Origin: Paenibacillus andongensis
Lineage (GTDB): Bacteria > Bacillota > Bacilli > Paenibacillales > NBRC-103111
Reading direction: 5' to 3'
DNA: 64,000 nt
Assembly: GCF_025369935.1 (NCBI RefSeq)
Contig: NZ_CP104467.1
Location: 4,347,001-4,411,000 of the forward strand
Position 1 is the first letter of the stretch, and each line of letters starts with the position of its first letter. Shown one piece after another: positions 52,588-61,349 of the stretch. The translations under genes were made by a program, and so were the position numbers. The notes under the pieces were generated by a model. It had not been told where the DNA came from, made no database searches, and was given only the letters and a program-made list of their open reading frames with translations.

Positions 52588-52865
52588 AAATTCTCCATTC
52601 CAGCTGTGAGCAGCACTATCCAGAGTCTTTGTAATAATTTCGTATTTCCCTAAACATAACACAAAAAATCGAGGACATAAAGATAGAAAGCAGCACTTCA
52701 GCGAGTGTAATTTCCATATGATCACCTCGGTTGACGTGGGATTTTGTTTATTGTATGAGGAGAATCAAGGAAATTGACTTCTTAAACAGTGAATAATCTT
52801 GTTGACTTTGTGGAATTGTATAACAGGATGTCAATCAATCGCCTTAAAGGGAGGGAAGAAATACT

Positions 52866-53081
52866 ATGGCAAAGCCAGACAATCGCGAAGATAATCCAGC
52901 CCGTTTGCAGAACGCCATCGATCATACGATAGCCAATTTGCACGAAGCTGAGGACTACTTGGACGAACATGCGGATGAAATAACTGCCGAGGAAAAACAA
53001 AGCATCGAATCCAAGAATGAACGCCGCAAAGAAAGCATTAGCGGCTTCATCGAGGAGAAAAAAGACGAAACGAACAGATAA
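52866..53081 (+). CDS. tlp: Small acid-soluble spore protein Tlp
   Basis: A 71-residue, highly charged, thioredoxin-like-named spore protein: MAKPDNREDNPARLQNAIDH at the start and ESKNERRKESISGFIEEKKDE near the end match the Tlp family. It is made late in the forespore and degraded on germination. The ribosome site GGAGGGAAGAAAT and an immediate terminator support it. It is one of the clearest signs that the organism sporulates. Confidence 0.93.
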   Translation: MAKPDNREDNPARLQNAIDHTIANLHEAEDYLDEHADEITAEEKQSIESKNERRKESISGFIEEKKDETNR

Positions 53082-53088
53082 TTAAAGC

Positions 53089-53126
53089 GAGAAGCCCCTT
53101 CCATAATTGGAAGAGGCTTCTTTTTT
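53089..53126. terminator. Bidirectional terminator between tlp and rnz
   Basis: GAAGCC-CTTCC/GGAAG-AGGCTTC stem with a six-base loop and a T-run on the plus strand. Its right arm touches the rnz stop codon. Confidence 0.85.
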
Positions 53127-54054
53127 ACCCTTTACGCGGCACTTCAAAGCTCCAGAAATCCTTAGCTATGTAGCTATTGCTGTGAATCTTCTGAGCCTCC
53201 TGCAAAAGTTCCAATACGGCATCCCCCTGATATCGCGAGCTAATATGCGTCATGATCAGTGCATTCGCTCCCGCTTCCTGAGCTGTTCTTGCCGCATCGA
53301 CGGAAGTGGCATGATCAAACGAATACGCGAGCTCCTGCTTATCCATGGCGAACGTAGCCTCGTGCACTAGCACATCAGCACCTCGCGCCAAGTGCTGAGC
53401 CCCTCTGCAATAGCGCGTGTCACCAAGAATAACGACAATGCGTCCAGGTATCGGCGCTCCTAGAAAATCCGTCCCGTGAAGCGTACGACCATCCTCCAAC
53501 TGGACGGATTGGCCTTGCTTCAACTTACCATAAATAGGTCCCGCCGGTATGCCGAGTTCCGTTAGTTTTTCCTGCATAAGCTTGCCAGGTTGATCTTTCT
53601 CTACGATCCTGAAACCAAAGCATTCGATACGATGTTCTAGCCGTGCCGTCTCTACTTGGAAGCTTTCGTCTTCGAAGATTAGACCTTCTTCCTCGATTTC
53701 CACGATCTGAAGCGTATATGTTAAATGAGCCCCGCTTACGGAGAGGGCTGTTTCAACAAAACTCTTAAGACCCCGCGGTCCATATAGCGTAAGAGGTGTA
53801 TCCCCTCCCAAATAGGAACGACTCGTTAACAAGCCAGGTAAACCGTACAAGTGATCCCCGTGCAGATGCGTGATGAAAAGCATCTCCGTTCGTCCCAGTT
53901 TCACTGGAGAGTTTAGAATCTGCTGCTGCGTCCCTTCTCCACAGTCGAACAGCCAATAGGTTCCACGTTCATCCAGCAAATTTAAAGCTATTGAGGTGAC
54001 ATTTCGTTGTTTGGAAGGCATTCCCGCCCCCGTGCCCAAAAAATACAAGTCCAC
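53125..54054 (-). CDS. rnz: Ribonuclease Z
   Basis: A 309-residue MBL-fold endonuclease that trims tRNA 3' ends. Seen: FLGTGAGMPSKQRNVTS, FDCGEGTQQQIL, the metal motif ITHLHGDHLYGLPGLL, an exosite-like stretch, LGDTRYCRGA, VHEATFA and MTHISSRY. Typical length for the short form. The start is GTG after ATGGAGTTTAGATC. It stands alone downstream of metH. Confidence 0.94.
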   Translation of the reverse strand: MDLYFLGTGAGMPSKQRNVTSIALNLLDERGTYWLFDCGEGTQQQILNSPVKLGRTEMLFITHLHGDHLYGLPGLLTSRSYLGGDTPLTLYGPRGLKSFVETALSVSGAHLTYTLQIVEIEEEGLIFEDESFQVETARLEHRIECFGFRIVEKDQPGKLMQEKLTELGIPAGPIYGKLKQGQSVQLEDGRTLHGTDFLGAPIPGRIVVILGDTRYCRGAQHLARGADVLVHEATFAMDKQELAYSFDHATSVDAARTAQEAGANALIMTHISSRYQGDAVLELLQEAQKIHSNSYIAKDFWSFEVPRKG

Positions 54055-54096
54055 GATCTAAACTCCATTCTCTCTAAAATCACAATGCCAAAATGG

Positions 54097-54146
54097 AAAG
54101 CGAGGACGCCGACGAACTTTGTAGTCCGTACAAGCTGCCTCGCTTT
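54097..54146 (-). terminator. Terminator after metH
   Basis: AAAGCGAGG/CCTCGCTTT nine-pair stem with a 32-base loop that can form further pairs, followed by CCATTTT on the minus strand. It lies 14 bases beyond the metH stop. Confidence 0.75.
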
Positions 54147-54159
54147 ATTCATAAACTTT

Positions 54160-57100
54160 CTATCCTACGTTGAAGTAACGAGCTTCCTTATGGGCAAATA
54201 CGATCGCTGAAACAGATGCCTCCGGCTCCATCATGAACGATTCCGTCAGCTCAACGCCAATATCCTCTGGCTTCAGCAGGTTGAACAATTTCGCTTGGTC
54301 CTCGAGATTCGGACATGCCGGGTAACCGAAGGAGAATCGTTGTCCGACATATTTAGCCCCAAATCTCTCCTGCATCGTCATATCTACGCGATCGGCAATT
54401 CCCCATACATCTCGCATGATATGATGAATCCGCTCCGCAAATCCTTCAGCCATTTCCAGTGCCGTTGCTTGAAGAGCATGAGATTTCAAATAATCCCCTT
54501 TATCTCGCCATTCTTTAGCTAAATCATTAATATCATGCCCTGCCGTAACAAGTAAGAAACCGACGTAATCCATTTGCCCGCTTTCTACTGACTTCAGGTA
54601 GTCGGATAAGCAAAGGTATGGTTCTTTATCTTGACGCGGGAATGTGAAGGTTTCAAGCACTTTACTGTGATCCTGCGGGTCATACACGATGACATCGTTA
54701 CCGCTGGATTGTGCTGGGAAGAAACGGTACATCCCATGGGCTTTGATAATCCCATTATGCTGAGCAGCATATAGTATTGAATCCACTGTATCCTTGAGCT
54801 GAAGGGCTTTCGTATCTTTGTCGCTAAGAAGCTGCTCAACTTTGCCTTTCAAACCAAGATGATGTCCGAGCAGCATCTGCATGTTGACATAAGGCATCAG
54901 ATGACTAATCGGGTAATCTCTCATGATATGGCGATCTGTATCCTGCGGAACTTGCACAGGAAGATCCTTCGATACGGCAGACGAACTCACACGAGTGAGC
55001 TGCGGCAGTTTATCTTCCTTCTTGCCGGTATCCATCACATCGGACTCCAAGCTTTCTCTGAGTTCCTGAATGAGACGTTGGCGTTGTTCAGGGTCACTCA
55101 ATCGATTGGCAATATCCAATCCGTCCATCGCATCCTTCGCATAAAGCACAACACCCTCATATTCAGGCTGAATACGCGTTTTGGTGAATTTGCGTGTTAG
55201 CGCAGCCCCGCCAACCAGAATCGGCACATCCACACCTGCCGTGCGTAAATCTTGAGCCGTAATCACCATTTGCTGAGCCGATTTCACAAGTAATCCAGAT
55301 AAACCAATCGCATCCGGCAGCTCTCTACGATAGGCTTCGATGATTTGCTCTGGTGGTACTTTGATCCCGAGATTAATAATTTTATAGCCATTATTCGAAA
55401 GGATGATTTCGACGAGATTTTTTCCAATATCGTGCACATCACCTTTGACTGTTGCTAAAATAATTTTACCCTTAACGGCAGTTTCGGATTTCTCCATGAA
55501 AGGTTCTAAGTAATTAACGGAAGCCTTCATCACTTCCGCACTTTGTAAAACCTCTGCCACAATCAGTTCATTGCCATTAAAGAGGCGTCCAACTTCCTCC
55601 ATCCCCTTCATAAGAGGTCCGTTGATGACTTCAAGAGGCGAATACTTCTGTAAAGCAAGCTCCAAATCAGGGATCAGACCTTCTTTGGTCCCCTCTACGA
55701 CATAAGAAGCAAGTCTTTCTTCCAGAGACAGATTCGAAATTTTCTCTTTCTTTTCGACCTTCTTCTCACGGAAATGGGCAACGAATTGTGCCAATGTCTC
55801 ATCATTCGTATTGTAAATAAGTTCTTCAGCCAATTGACGTTCTGTATCCGGGATGGATGCATAACGCTCCAGTTTTTCTGTATTCACAATGGCATAATCT
55901 AAACCTGCCTTCGTACAATGGTACAGATAGACGGAATTCAGCACTTCACGCCCTGCGTCAGGTAAACCAAAGGAGATATTACTTAAGCCAAGAATTGTTT
56001 TAGCAGCAGGATACTTAGCTTTAATCAGCTTGATGCCTTCAATCGTCTCAACGGCGGAACCGATATACTGCGGATCTCCAGAGCCTACTGGGAACATATT
56101 GGGATCAAAAATAATATCCTCAGGTTTCATGCCATACTTTTCTGTCAAAAGCTCGTAAGCCCGCGTCGCCACTTCGATCTTCGCTTCGCGTGAAACAGCT
56201 TGACCTCGTTCATCGATAAGAATACAAACAACGGCAGCTCCGTAACGTTTGATTAAAGGCAAAATTGCTTCGAACTTCGTCTCGCCATCCTCCAAGTTGA
56301 TGGAGTTAATGATCGCTTTACCTTGGGAGTATTTAAGTCCTAGCTCAATGATATGGTCATAGGTCGAGTCAATCATTAACGGAACTTTGACTTTCTTCAC
56401 AACTTGCTGCATAAACTCTTCAACGGCATAAGCTTCGTCAATGTCTGTATCCTGCAGGTTAATATCAATAACGTGAGCACCGTTTTTAACTTGATTACGT
56501 GCAATCTCAGAGCCCTCTTCAAACTTTCCTTCTTTAATAAGGCGTTTAAATTTTCTTGAACCCGAAATATTGGTCCGTTCGCCGACCATGATAGGACGAT
56601 TTTCAGGCTCAATAAATAGCGTTTCAATCCCTGAGACAGCAGGTAAATGCGACCCATATTGCGTTCTTGGCTTATACTGAGAGAGTGTCTCTGACATTGC
56701 GCGAATATGATCAGGCGTTGTGCCACAACAGCCCCCGGCAATATTCAACCAGCCTTGCTCAGCAAAACCAGCCATCTTTTTGGCCAAAGATTCGGGAGAC
56801 TCGTGGTAATGTCCGTTCTCATCCGGCAAACCGGCATTCGGATAACAACTAATCGCTGTTTCAGCAATATCAGACAACGTTCGAATATGATCCCGCATAA
56901 ATTCAGGACCAGTAGCACAGTTCAAACCCATTGAAATAGGCTTCAAATGTTCCAAAGAAATATAGAAGGATTCAATATTTTGACCGGCTAATGTTGTGCC
57001 CATCGGTTCAATGGTACCCGAGATCATGATCGGAAGCTCAACACCCAATGTTTCATAAGCTCTGCGAATCCCGATACTGCCTGCTTTTACGTTCAGAGTA

Positions 57101-57597
57101 TCTTGGGAAGTTTCCAGTAGAAGAGCATCCACACCCGCTTCAACGAGTGCTAACGCTTGCTCGTAGTAGCTTTCCTCTAGCTGAGCGAATGTGACTCCAC
57201 CGGTTACTGACAACGTCTTGGTCGTAGGCCCCATGGCTCCGATAACATAACGAGGCCACTCCGGTGTCGAATATTTATTCGCTGCCTCGATAGCCAGTTT
57301 AGCTGCTGCAAGATTTAATTCGCGATGGCGGTCTTGCAAATCATACTCCGCAAGTACCACACTCGTGCTCCCGAATGTATTGGTTTCTATCATATCAGCG
57401 CCCGCGGCGAAGTAAGCTTCGTGAATTTTGCGAATAACATCCGGCCGTGTAACACAAAGAATTTCATTACATCCGTCCAAATCATCGCTCCCGAAATCTT
57501 CAGCTGTTAAGTTCTCTTGCTGAATCATTGTACCCATGGCACCATCAAGGATCATGATTTTCTTTTTAAGCTGCTCTTGTATCGGTGTTTTGATCAT
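54160..57597 (-). CDS. metH: Cobalamin-dependent methionine synthase
   Basis: A 1145-residue four-module enzyme that methylates homocysteine using methyl-tetrahydrofolate and B12. Homocysteine domain: LDGAMGTMIQQENL to the zinc site NIAGGCCGTTPDHI. Pterin domain: VGERTNISGSRKF and HVIDINLQDTDIDE. Cobalamin module: VKGDVHDIGKNLVEIIL (the DxHxxG lower ligand) and GLSGLLVKSA. C-terminal AdoMet-activation domain: RFSFGYPACPNLEDQ. The ATG is chosen over an upstream TTG because GAGAGGGAG lies seven bases before it. I see no S-box riboswitch upstream. Confidence 0.96.
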   Translation of the reverse strand: MIKTPIQEQLKKKIMILDGAMGTMIQQENLTAEDFGSDDLDGCNEILCVTRPDVIRKIHEAYFAAGADMIETNTFGSTSVVLAEYDLQDRHRELNLAAAKLAIEAANKYSTPEWPRYVIGAMGPTTKTLSVTGGVTFAQLEESYYEQALALVEAGVDALLLETSQDTLNVKAGSIGIRRAYETLGVELPIMISGTIEPMGTTLAGQNIESFYISLEHLKPISMGLNCATGPEFMRDHIRTLSDIAETAISCYPNAGLPDENGHYHESPESLAKKMAGFAEQGWLNIAGGCCGTTPDHIRAMSETLSQYKPRTQYGSHLPAVSGIETLFIEPENRPIMVGERTNISGSRKFKRLIKEGKFEEGSEIARNQVKNGAHVIDINLQDTDIDEAYAVEEFMQQVVKKVKVPLMIDSTYDHIIELGLKYSQGKAIINSINLEDGETKFEAILPLIKRYGAAVVCILIDERGQAVSREAKIEVATRAYELLTEKYGMKPEDIIFDPNMFPVGSGDPQYIGSAVETIEGIKLIKAKYPAAKTILGLSNISFGLPDAGREVLNSVYLYHCTKAGLDYAIVNTEKLERYASIPDTERQLAEELIYNTNDETLAQFVAHFREKKVEKKEKISNLSLEERLASYVVEGTKEGLIPDLELALQKYSPLEVINGPLMKGMEEVGRLFNGNELIVAEVLQSAEVMKASVNYLEPFMEKSETAVKGKIILATVKGDVHDIGKNLVEIILSNNGYKIINLGIKVPPEQIIEAYRRELPDAIGLSGLLVKSAQQMVITAQDLRTAGVDVPILVGGAALTRKFTKTRIQPEYEGVVLYAKDAMDGLDIANRLSDPEQRQRLIQELRESLESDVMDTGKKEDKLPQLTRVSSSAVSKDLPVQVPQDTDRHIMRDYPISHLMPYVNMQMLLGHHLGLKGKVEQLLSDKDTKALQLKDTVDSILYAAQHNGIIKAHGMYRFFPAQSSGNDVIVYDPQDHSKVLETFTFPRQDKEPYLCLSDYLKSVESGQMDYVGFLLVTAGHDINDLAKEWRDKGDYLKSHALQATALEMAEGFAERIHHIMRDVWGIADRVDMTMQERFGAKYVGQRFSFGYPACPNLEDQAKLFNLLKPEDIGVELTESFMMEPEASVSAIVFAHKEARYFNVG

Positions 57598-57753
57598 TGC
57601 ATGACTCCCTCTCAACTTATCCTAAAGCAATAGAAAACTAAAAAAACGACAAAATATGTTATGTTTTAGTGTAACAGAATACGGCTTCTATGAAAAGAAT
57701 TTGAAATATCATATTTACCTATAGGTTTTATCGGAAATTCTTATGTTCAACCA

Positions 57754-57782
57754 TCGACAGCTAGCTAAATTTCCACTATAAT
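57754..57782 (+). promoter_or_regulatory. Promoter of mtnD
   Basis: TCGACA (-35), 17-base spacer, TATAAT (-10) on the plus strand, about 70 bases before the mtnD start. The leader contains a small hairpin CTTTGA/TCAAAG just downstream. Confidence 0.65.
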
Positions 57783-57852
57783 TCAAAGGAGAGACTTTGA
57801 TCGTATGTCAAAGATCCCTATATTTATATTTACTTAGAAAGAGGGATGCAGC

Positions 57853-58395
57853 TTGGCACAAATTAGAATTCGCAATACGAATGAACGTATTGAAGGCGAA
57901 GAGCAGGTTAAAGCCTTCTTGGATAGTCAAAATGTTGTTTATGAACACTGGGATGCTAACAAACTTCCGGAAACACTACGTGAGAAATTCATTCTTAGCG
58001 ATGAAGACAAAGCTCAAATTATTAGCACTTATGAAGAAGAAATTCGTGATTTGGCTGCTAGACGCGGTTATGAAATTTGGGATGTTATCGCACTTTCCGA
58101 TTCAACACCTAACATCGAAGAGCTCCTGAAGAAATTCGAACAGGTGCACACCCATACAGAAGATGAAATTCGCGCAATCGTTTCTGGACGAGGGATTTTC
58201 ATTATCAAATCCGAAGGCGAAGTTGGCTATTTTGACGTTGAACTTGAACCAGGTGATGTTATCTCCGTTCCTGAAAACACGAACCATTTCTTCACACTAA
58301 TGGATAATCGCGAGATCGTTGCCGTTCGTCTTTTCATCGAAAAAGATGGCTGGATTGCTTATAACATTGATGATCCAGAATTTATTAAAGCCTAA
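57853..58395 (+). CDS. mtnD: Acireductone dioxygenase
   Basis: A 180-residue cupin enzyme of the methionine salvage pathway, converting acireductone to the 2-keto acid (Fe form) or a CO-releasing branch (Ni form). Metal ligands are in VHTHTEDEIR (His, His, Glu) and ENTNHFF (His). Length is typical. The start is TTG, with GAGGG eight bases upstream. It is divergent from metH, pairing methionine synthesis and salvage; no other mtn genes are adjacent. Confidence 0.93.
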   Translation: MAQIRIRNTNERIEGEEQVKAFLDSQNVVYEHWDANKLPETLREKFILSDEDKAQIISTYEEEIRDLAARRGYEIWDVIALSDSTPNIEELLKKFEQVHTHTEDEIRAIVSGRGIFIIKSEGEVGYFDVELEPGDVISVPENTNHFFTLMDNREIVAVRLFIEKDGWIAYNIDDPEFIKA

Positions 58396-58407
58396 TTCTA
58401 TTATATG

Positions 58408-58463
58408 AACAAAAACCCAACTGCGCTGGACTTAACGTCCTAAGCAACCGCTGGGTTTTTGTT
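58408..58463. terminator. Bidirectional terminator after mtnD
   Basis: AACAAAAACCCA/TGGGTTTTTGTT stem with a 32-base loop, between convergent mtnD and the HAD gene. Confidence 0.85.
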
Positions 58464-58472
58464 TATTTTATG

Positions 58473-59267
58473 TTATCCGTTCGTAATAATCGGCAAAATA
58501 TCTTGAAGACGGGAAACCTCATACGCAGGAACAATCTCATCTCCACTTTGAAGCCCATGATGATTAATCCAAATATTGCGCATACCAACGCTGCCAGAAC
58601 CAAGAATATCCGTAGTCAATTTATCTCCGATCATGATTCCTTCCTCTGCTTCTATCCCGAGTAATCCCAATGCATGGTTGAAAATAGATGTTGCAGGCTT
58701 ACCAACACCAAATTCACCAGAGATCACAATATGATCAAAGTATGGCGCGATTTTGGGGACACCTGCTAATTTTTCCTTTTGCAGATCTGGCGAGCCATTC
58801 GTTAACAACAGCAATCGATAGTTGCCTTTCAAAGCGTCCAACACTCGGAACGTTTCCTCATAAACGTAAGGACGGCGGCGGCGTTCTGCCGGAAAAAGTT
58901 CTCCAAGCTTATACCCAAGCTCACGATCCTCTATTCCCAGCGCACCAAGCCCTCTAGTCCAAGACTCTGTGCGATATCCTGGCGCTAGTTTCTCAAGCTT
59001 ACGAAAGTTCTCATTCTCACCTTGTGTGAAATTTGCCCATAAGCCTTCAAAAGGATTAATACCTATCATTTTCGTAAATGCAAAAGTTTCATAAGATTCA
59101 TATAAAGAACGCGCTTCTTTGCGAACGGAAGCTTCCAATTCTTCAGGATTTACGGCTACGTGTTTCGCAGCTTCAGCACATGTCGCTTCGAATGCTTCCT
59201 GCACACTGCGATCATCCCACAGAAGCGTATCATCTAAATCAAAAAGTACGGCTTTCAACGTCATCAT
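58473..59267 (-). CDS. HAD-IA family hydrolase
   Basis: A 264-residue HAD phosphatase. Motif I AVLFDLDDTLLWDD, motif II LLLLTNGSPD, motif III FGVGKPATSIF, motif IV GIMIGDKLTTDILGS, all intact, with a large helical cap at residues about 20-130. The substrate is a small phosphoester, not identified. The start follows AAAAGGGGAAATGA. It lies in the same direction as the genes toward yneA but separated by modest gaps. Confidence 0.9.
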   Translation of the reverse strand: MMTLKAVLFDLDDTLLWDDRSVQEAFEATCAEAAKHVAVNPEELEASVRKEARSLYESYETFAFTKMIGINPFEGLWANFTQGENENFRKLEKLAPGYRTESWTRGLGALGIEDRELGYKLGELFPAERRRRPYVYEETFRVLDALKGNYRLLLLTNGSPDLQKEKLAGVPKIAPYFDHIVISGEFGVGKPATSIFNHALGLLGIEAEEGIMIGDKLTTDILGSGSVGMRNIWINHHGLQSGDEIVPAYEVSRLQDILPIITNG

Positions 59268-59307
59268 TCATTTCCCCTTTTGAATGTTGTATCTATATGA
59301 GCAGCGA

Positions 59308-59490
59308 TTACTCTTCGTCCGTAAACTTGATGGAATCAAGTTGAACTTTAAGATTGCCACGAAATGCTTCAATATACTTCTTTCTGAGTTCGTTGCGTTC
59401 ATCGATTTCCGCATCGGTTAAGCCAACTGTTTTCGCTTTACGAGCAAGCTCATTAATACGTTCGATATTTTGTTCCATGTTGTCACTCAT
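59308..59490 (-). CDS. ynzC: DUF896 family protein YnzC
   Basis: A 60-residue two-helix protein: MEQNIERINELARKAKTVGL, then EIDERNELRKKYIEAFRGN, a hallmark of the DUF896/YnzC family. In B. subtilis it is encoded in the SOS-induced yneA-yneB-ynzC operon, and the same neighbourhood (yneA, lexA) is present here. ATG 59490 follows ATGGAGGATTACG. A terminator lies between it and yneA, so it may not be co-transcribed. Confidence 0.9.
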   Translation of the reverse strand: MSDNMEQNIERINELARKAKTVGLTDAEIDERNELRKKYIEAFRGNLKVQLDSIKFTDEE

Positions 59491-59561
59491 CGTAATCCTC
59501 CATGTCAAAAATTCAATATGAGTACTACTTTGCCATCCCTATTAAGGAATGTCAAGAGACA

Positions 59562-59594
59562 ACAAAAAGAGGCATAGGAACATGTCCAAGCCTC
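59562..59594 (-). terminator. Terminator after yneA
   Basis: GAGGC/GCCTC stem with an inner GGACATGTTCC arm followed by five T on the minus strand, 36 bases beyond the yneA stop. Confidence 0.75.
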
Positions 59595-59630
59595 ATCGTG
59601 TTTAAAGTCTATCAAGAAAGCATAGTGAAA

Positions 59631-60038
59631 TTAAGGAAGCAATAAAACCTGTCCTTCTTTCAGGGAGCTCGTGGTTAAATGATTGATTGTCTTCAATTTA
59701 TCTACGTAAGAACGAATGTTCTCGTTGCCTTTATTGTGAGTGGAAGCAATTTCCCAAAGTGTATCTCCGCGTTGAATGACGACTTGATCTTGAGCGACAG
59801 CTTTCGGAGAAGAGTTAATAGAAGTAACGGAAACTGTGGTCTTTGCAGTTGCTGCTCCATCCCCTGCATAGGCTTGAACCATAGCACCAAATGAAAACAC
59901 CGTACCAAGAATGACTGCTAATAGGATGAAGCGAACAATCGCTTTTGTATTACTAGGAATAAAAGTCATCCCTTTGGATGGGCTAGCAGATCTATGAGGT
60001 GTGTGTGTTGTGTTAGTGTTTGAATAAGCCATATACAT
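59631..60038 (-). CDS. yneA: SOS-induced cell-division suppressor YneA (LysM protein)
   Basis: A 135-residue protein with one N-terminal membrane segment (IVRFILLAVILGTVFSFGAMV) and a C-terminal LysM domain (VIQRGDTLWEIASTHNKGN...LKEGQVLLLP). YneA delays division during DNA damage. Identification rests on this architecture and on being divergent from lexA across a gap with several LexA boxes. The start follows GGGAGATGATTATTC. Confidence 0.9.
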   Translation of the reverse strand: MYMAYSNTNTTHTPHRSASPSKGMTFIPSNTKAIVRFILLAVILGTVFSFGAMVQAYAGDGAATAKTTVSVTSINSSPKAVAQDQVVIQRGDTLWEIASTHNKGNENIRSYVDKLKTINHLTTSSLKEGQVLLLP

Positions 60039-60052
60039 GAATAATCATCTCC

Positions 60053-60066
60053 CAAACATTTGTTCT
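60053..60066. promoter_or_regulatory. LexA box, yneA-proximal
   Basis: CAAACATTTGTTCT; its complement matches CGAACRNRYGTTYG with one mismatch. It lies 15 bases before the yneA start. Confidence 0.75.
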
Positions 60067-60081
60067 GATATTAGAATAACA

Positions 60082-60095
60082 CGAACACATGTTTG
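60082..60095. promoter_or_regulatory. LexA box, perfect consensus
   Basis: CGAACACATGTTTG matches all 14 positions of CGAACRNRYGTTYG. Confidence 0.9.
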
Positions 60096-60110
60096 AGTCA
60101 ACCCTTTTCT

Positions 60111-60124
60111 CGAACTTATGTTTG
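60111..60124. promoter_or_regulatory. LexA box overlapping the lexA -35 element
   Basis: CGAACTTATGTTTG has one mismatch and overlaps the first bases of the lexA -35 hexamer, fitting autorepression. A weaker half-matching site, CGAACTCGGGTTCT, follows at 60127-60140. Confidence 0.85.
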
Positions 60125-60150
60125 TACGAACTCGGGTTCTATGTTATACT
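60122..60150 (+). promoter_or_regulatory. lexA promoter
   Basis: TTGTAC (-35), 17-base spacer, TATACT (-10). The spacer and -35 are covered by LexA-box sequences. Confidence 0.8.
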
Positions 60151-60185
60151 TTGGGTAATGATTCCCAGTATTGGAGTGATAACTA

Positions 60186-60803
60186 TTGAGTAAGATTTCG
60201 CAGCGTCAACAAGCTATATTGGAATTCATTAAGAATGAAGTGAAAGATAAGGGGTATCCACCTTCCGTTAGAGAAATCGGCGAAGCTGTTGGACTAGCTT
60301 CTAGTTCTACTGTGCATGGTCATTTGGAGCGTCTTGAGAAGAAAGGTATGATTCGTCGAGATCCTACTAAGCCTCGTGCTATTGAAATTCTAGGCCTAGA
60401 CGGTGCTGAAACGCATTTTGCAGTTTCTGTAGCTCGCGTCCCTCTCGTTGGTAAAGTTACAGCCGGAGTACCTATTACTGCAACAGAGAACATTGAAGAC
60501 TACTTCCCTCTTCCTGTCAGCATGGTAGGAGATAATAATGTGTTCATGCTTAGCGTCATGGGTGATAGTATGATCGAAGCGGGTATTCATAATGGCGATT
60601 ATGTTATCGTTAAGCAGCAGCAAACCGCGAATAACGGAGACATTGTTGTAGCGATGACCGAAGATGACGAAGCAACGGTGAAACGCTTTTACAAAGAAAA
60701 GGATCATATTCGTCTACAACCGGAGAACTCGGCTTTGAAGCCTATCCTTTTGAAACATGTTACGATTCTTGGCCGTGTCATTGGTTTGTTCCGGGATATG
60801 TAA
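60186..60803 (+). CDS. lexA: LexA repressor
   Basis: A 205-residue SOS repressor. The winged-helix N-terminus contains [20 protein letters not shown] as recognition region. The self-cleavage Ala-Gly is in VTAGVPI, the catalytic Ser in [14 protein letters not shown] and the Lys in EATVKRFYK. RecA filaments trigger cleavage after damage. The start is TTG; GGAGTGAT lies before it. It is divergent from yneA, with shared LexA boxes and a strong terminator. Confidence 0.97.
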   Translation: MSKISQRQQAILEFIKNEVKDKGYPPSVREIGEAVGLASSSTVHGHLERLEKKGMIRRDPTKPRAIEILGLDGAETHFAVSVARVPLVGKVTAGVPITATENIEDYFPLPVSMVGDNNVFMLSVMGDSMIEAGIHNGDYVIVKQQQTANNGDIVVAMTEDDEATVKRFYKEKDHIRLQPENSALKPILLKHVTILGRVIGLFRDM

Positions 60804-60841
60804 TAGACATACAGCCCTTATTCTACTTACAATACCAATGA

Positions 60842-60878
60842 GAAAGAACCGAGAGGACAATAGTCCCTCGGTTCTTTT
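60842..60878 (+). terminator. Terminator after lexA
   Basis: AAGAACCGAG-GGAC/GTCC-CTCGGTTCTT stem with one bulged A, followed by TTTTC on the plus strand. Confidence 0.88.
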
Positions 60879-61028
60879 CGATATTAACAGGCTAAATGGA
60901 TGAAGTTATGGATCAACTGGGTGAACTTAGCAGATAGTAGTCCAACAAATCCAAATTATGGATTTAAAAAAGTTAATGATATGGGCTTTAATCCCATCAT
61001 AGCCAAGAAGGCTGAACTGTCGATTCAG

Positions 61029-61219
61029 ATAAGAGTCTTTAGAGACTGCTATTGACTCATTAGGATCGCAGTTTGCTGAATTAGAAGCTTCTAGAGACTT
61101 CTATTCGGTAATATTGGGTCCCTTTTGCTTCAATTTCAAGGAATAGAAGCCTTTAAGGACTTCTATTCTAAAAATCACAACACTTTTGGATAAATTAACG
61201 GTCTCTATAGACTTCTATT
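61029..61219. repeat. Array of four imperfect palindromic repeats
   Basis: Four copies of a 24-27-base near-palindrome, of the form TAGAAG-Y-CTTTARRG-ACTTCTATT, start near 61029, 61079, 61142 and 61196. They are separated by 25-36 bases of unrelated AT-rich DNA. Copies 2 and 3 are the most symmetric. The rest of the 60.9-61.35 kb gap shows nothing else recognisable. A related palindrome is used as a terminator at 43544-43569. Confidence 0.75.
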
Positions 61220-61349
61220 TTCCAACTACTAACTTTTATCTTTATCTCCATCTTCCGTCTTCCATCTGCTCACTGCTCACTATCCTATTGATAAACCCAA
61301 GAGTACTTCGACCATTGAAATTAAGCTAAAATATTAGCTAAATAATCAA

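Noticed and set aside
52588-52725. 46-residue N-terminal extension of the CidA/LrgA protein
   Set aside because: Cys-rich and unlike the family; the ATG at 52587 has a better ribosome site and gives normal length.
61029-61219. CRISPR array
   Set aside because: Repeats are palindromic, degenerate and unevenly spaced, with only four copies and no cas genes in the window.
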